Source of the DNA: Clostridia bacterium
Lineage (GTDB): Bacteria; Bacillota; Clostridia; Christensenellales; CAG-138
Assembly (NCBI GenBank): GCA_017435185.1
Contig: JAFSFN010000136.1
Coordinates: 1-6,775 of the forward strand
Direction of reading: 5' to 3'
Length of the DNA stretch: 6,775 bases
Below, one piece after another: positions 6,071 to 6,775 of this stretch; the stretch's first letter is position 1; every line of letters starts with the position of its first letter. The notes below the pieces were generated by a model that saw only the letters and a list, made by a program, of their open reading frames with translations, was not told the origin of the DNA and did not search any database. A program made the position numbers and the translations under genes.

Positions 6071-6676
6071 TTAACCTATAAACATTTGTGTCCAGTAATG
6101 ACCGTTTGCTACATATCCTACACCTATCTGTGTGAATGAAGCGTTGAGAATATTTGCGCGATGGCCGCTGGAGTTCATCCAAGCATTGACGACCTGCTGC
6201 GGAGTCCGCTGTCCATAGGCTATATTTTCGCCTGCTGTTCTGTACGATATTCCAAAATCGGTTATCATTTCAAAAGGTGTTCCGTAGGTTGGGCTTGTGT
6301 GCGAAAAATATTTGTTGTCAACCATGTCTTGCGACTTGTAGCGTGCTACTCGTGAAAGCTCCCAGTTTTCTTTAAGTGCTGACAGGCCGTTTGCCGCTCT
6401 TTGTTCGTTTACTAAGCGTACCACTTCACTTTCGAAATTTGAAACGGAAGTGTCAAGCAACGGAATCGTGAGCACCTGATCGGGATATATCAATGCCGGG
6501 TTTTTAATGTGCGGATTGGCATTTATTATCTCGCTCAAACCGACATGATACTTCACCGACAGCTTCCACATCGTATCACCCTTTTGAACTGTGTGCGATA
6601 CCGTAGACGCAAATGCAGGCGAAGCTCCCAAGAAAATCAGCACTGACGCTATGCAAAAAAGCACAGTTTTTTTCAT
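6071..6676 (-). CDS. Secreted LysM and CAP (SCP/PR1) domain protein
   Basis: A 201-residue exported protein. A Sec signal peptide has a basic start (MKK), a hydrophobic core at about 4-19 and an AFA site suggesting cleavage after Ala23. One LysM domain (about 27-72; HTVQKGDTMWKLS, with INANP and LIYPDQVLTIP) should bind peptidoglycan or related glycans. The CAP domain (about 82-199) carries the usual cavity residues: H126 in FSHTSP, E150 in GENIAYG and H172 in SSGHRANIL. It resembles bacterial YkwD-type CAP proteins, whose biochemical role is not settled; in Clostridia and Bacilli such proteins occur in vegetative cells and in spore coats. The start is secured by GAGGAGG (6685-6691) eight bases upstream. 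The gene is convergent with murA and shares its terminator, so any link to murA is through the envelope theme rather than cotranscription. It is intact, with a normal compact length. Confidence 0.93.
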   Translation of the reverse strand: MKKTVLFCIASVLIFLGASPAFASTVSHTVQKGDTMWKLSVKYHVGLSEIINANPHIKNPALIYPDQVLTIPLLDTSVSNFESEVVRLVNEQRAANGLSALKENWELSRVARYKSQDMVDNKYFSHTSPTYGTPFEMITDFGISYRTAGENIAYGQRTPQQVVNAWMNSSGHRANILNASFTQIGVGYVANGHYWTQMFIG

Positions 6677-6722
6677 TTTTTGTACCTCCTCTTTTTTATA
6701 TGATTAGTTTCGGCAGACACAA

Positions 6723-6750
6723 AAAATATATTCTTTCATCAATTTGACAA
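6723..6750 (-). promoter_or_regulatory. Candidate promoter of the LysM-CAP gene
   Basis: On the minus strand, TTGTCA (6745-6750, five of six -35 bases) is followed after 16 bp by TATTTT (6723-6728, four of six). The overlapping TATATT (6725-6730) matches better, but at a 14-bp spacing. The leader would be roughly 40 nt. The rest of 6677-6775 is AT-rich and shows no gene or stable hairpin that I can see. Confidence 0.4.
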
Positions 6751-6775
6751 GAAAAATGCATCCTCAAAAATAAAC

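Noticed and set aside
5361..6182. Open frame of 273 codons on the minus strand across murA and the end of the CAP gene
   Set aside because: It lies antisense to a fully conserved MurA, has a Cys/Tyr/Ile-rich composition with no recognisable domain, lacks a ribosome binding site and runs through the bidirectional terminator. It is a shadow of the real genes.
1..6775. Mobile element, CRISPR, phage, toxin-antitoxin or other defence system
   Set aside because: No transposase, integrase, repeat array, inverted terminal repeats or paired small genes were found. All six genes belong to known housekeeping or envelope/redox families with similar codon use.

Overview
The window looks like chromosomal DNA from an anaerobic, low- to mid-GC Gram-positive bacterium, most likely a member of the Clostridia (Bacillota). 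The reasons are a two-cluster ferredoxin tail on a DUF362 protein, a clostridial-style G5 plus M23 envelope protein, a MurA of the second Firmicute type (MurAB/MurZ-like), strong AGGAGG-type ribosome binding sites and sigma-A-like promoters. This placement rests on family resemblance read by eye; no database search was run.

Left half (1-3491), minus strand, reading right to left: a good sigma-A promoter (3463-3491) drives bipA/typA, then a DUF362/ferredoxin protein (7-nt gap), then a classical short-chain dehydrogenase (17-nt gap) cut by the left window edge. The tight spacing, and a DUF362 ribosome binding site lying inside the last codons of bipA, indicate one operon joining a ribosome-associated GTPase to two probable redox proteins.

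Middle and right (3516-6017), plus strand: a divergent gene for a membrane-anchored G5 + M23 (LytM-like) protein, then, after 82 bp, murA, which encodes the first committed enzyme of peptidoglycan precursor synthesis. The M23 protein keeps three of the four usual active-site positions, but has Ala where the first His of the HxH motif normally stands, so it may be a structural or regulatory protein rather than an active endopeptidase. It also has no Shine-Dalgarno sequence, and its best -10 element is almost on top of the start codon.

Right end (6018-6775): a hairpin that can terminate transcription in both directions separates murA from a convergent, secreted LysM + CAP (SCP/PR1) protein on the minus strand, which has a textbook ribosome binding site and a plausible promoter. 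The right half is therefore a small cell-envelope group: a precursor enzyme, a membrane-anchored M23 protein and a wall-binding secreted protein.

No RNA genes, mobile elements, CRISPR arrays, phage genes or long repeats were seen. No intergenic stretch exceeds about 110 bp. I do not see a clearly new system. The points most worth following are the altered M23 active site, the unusual start of that gene, and the bipA-DUF362-SDR gene set.
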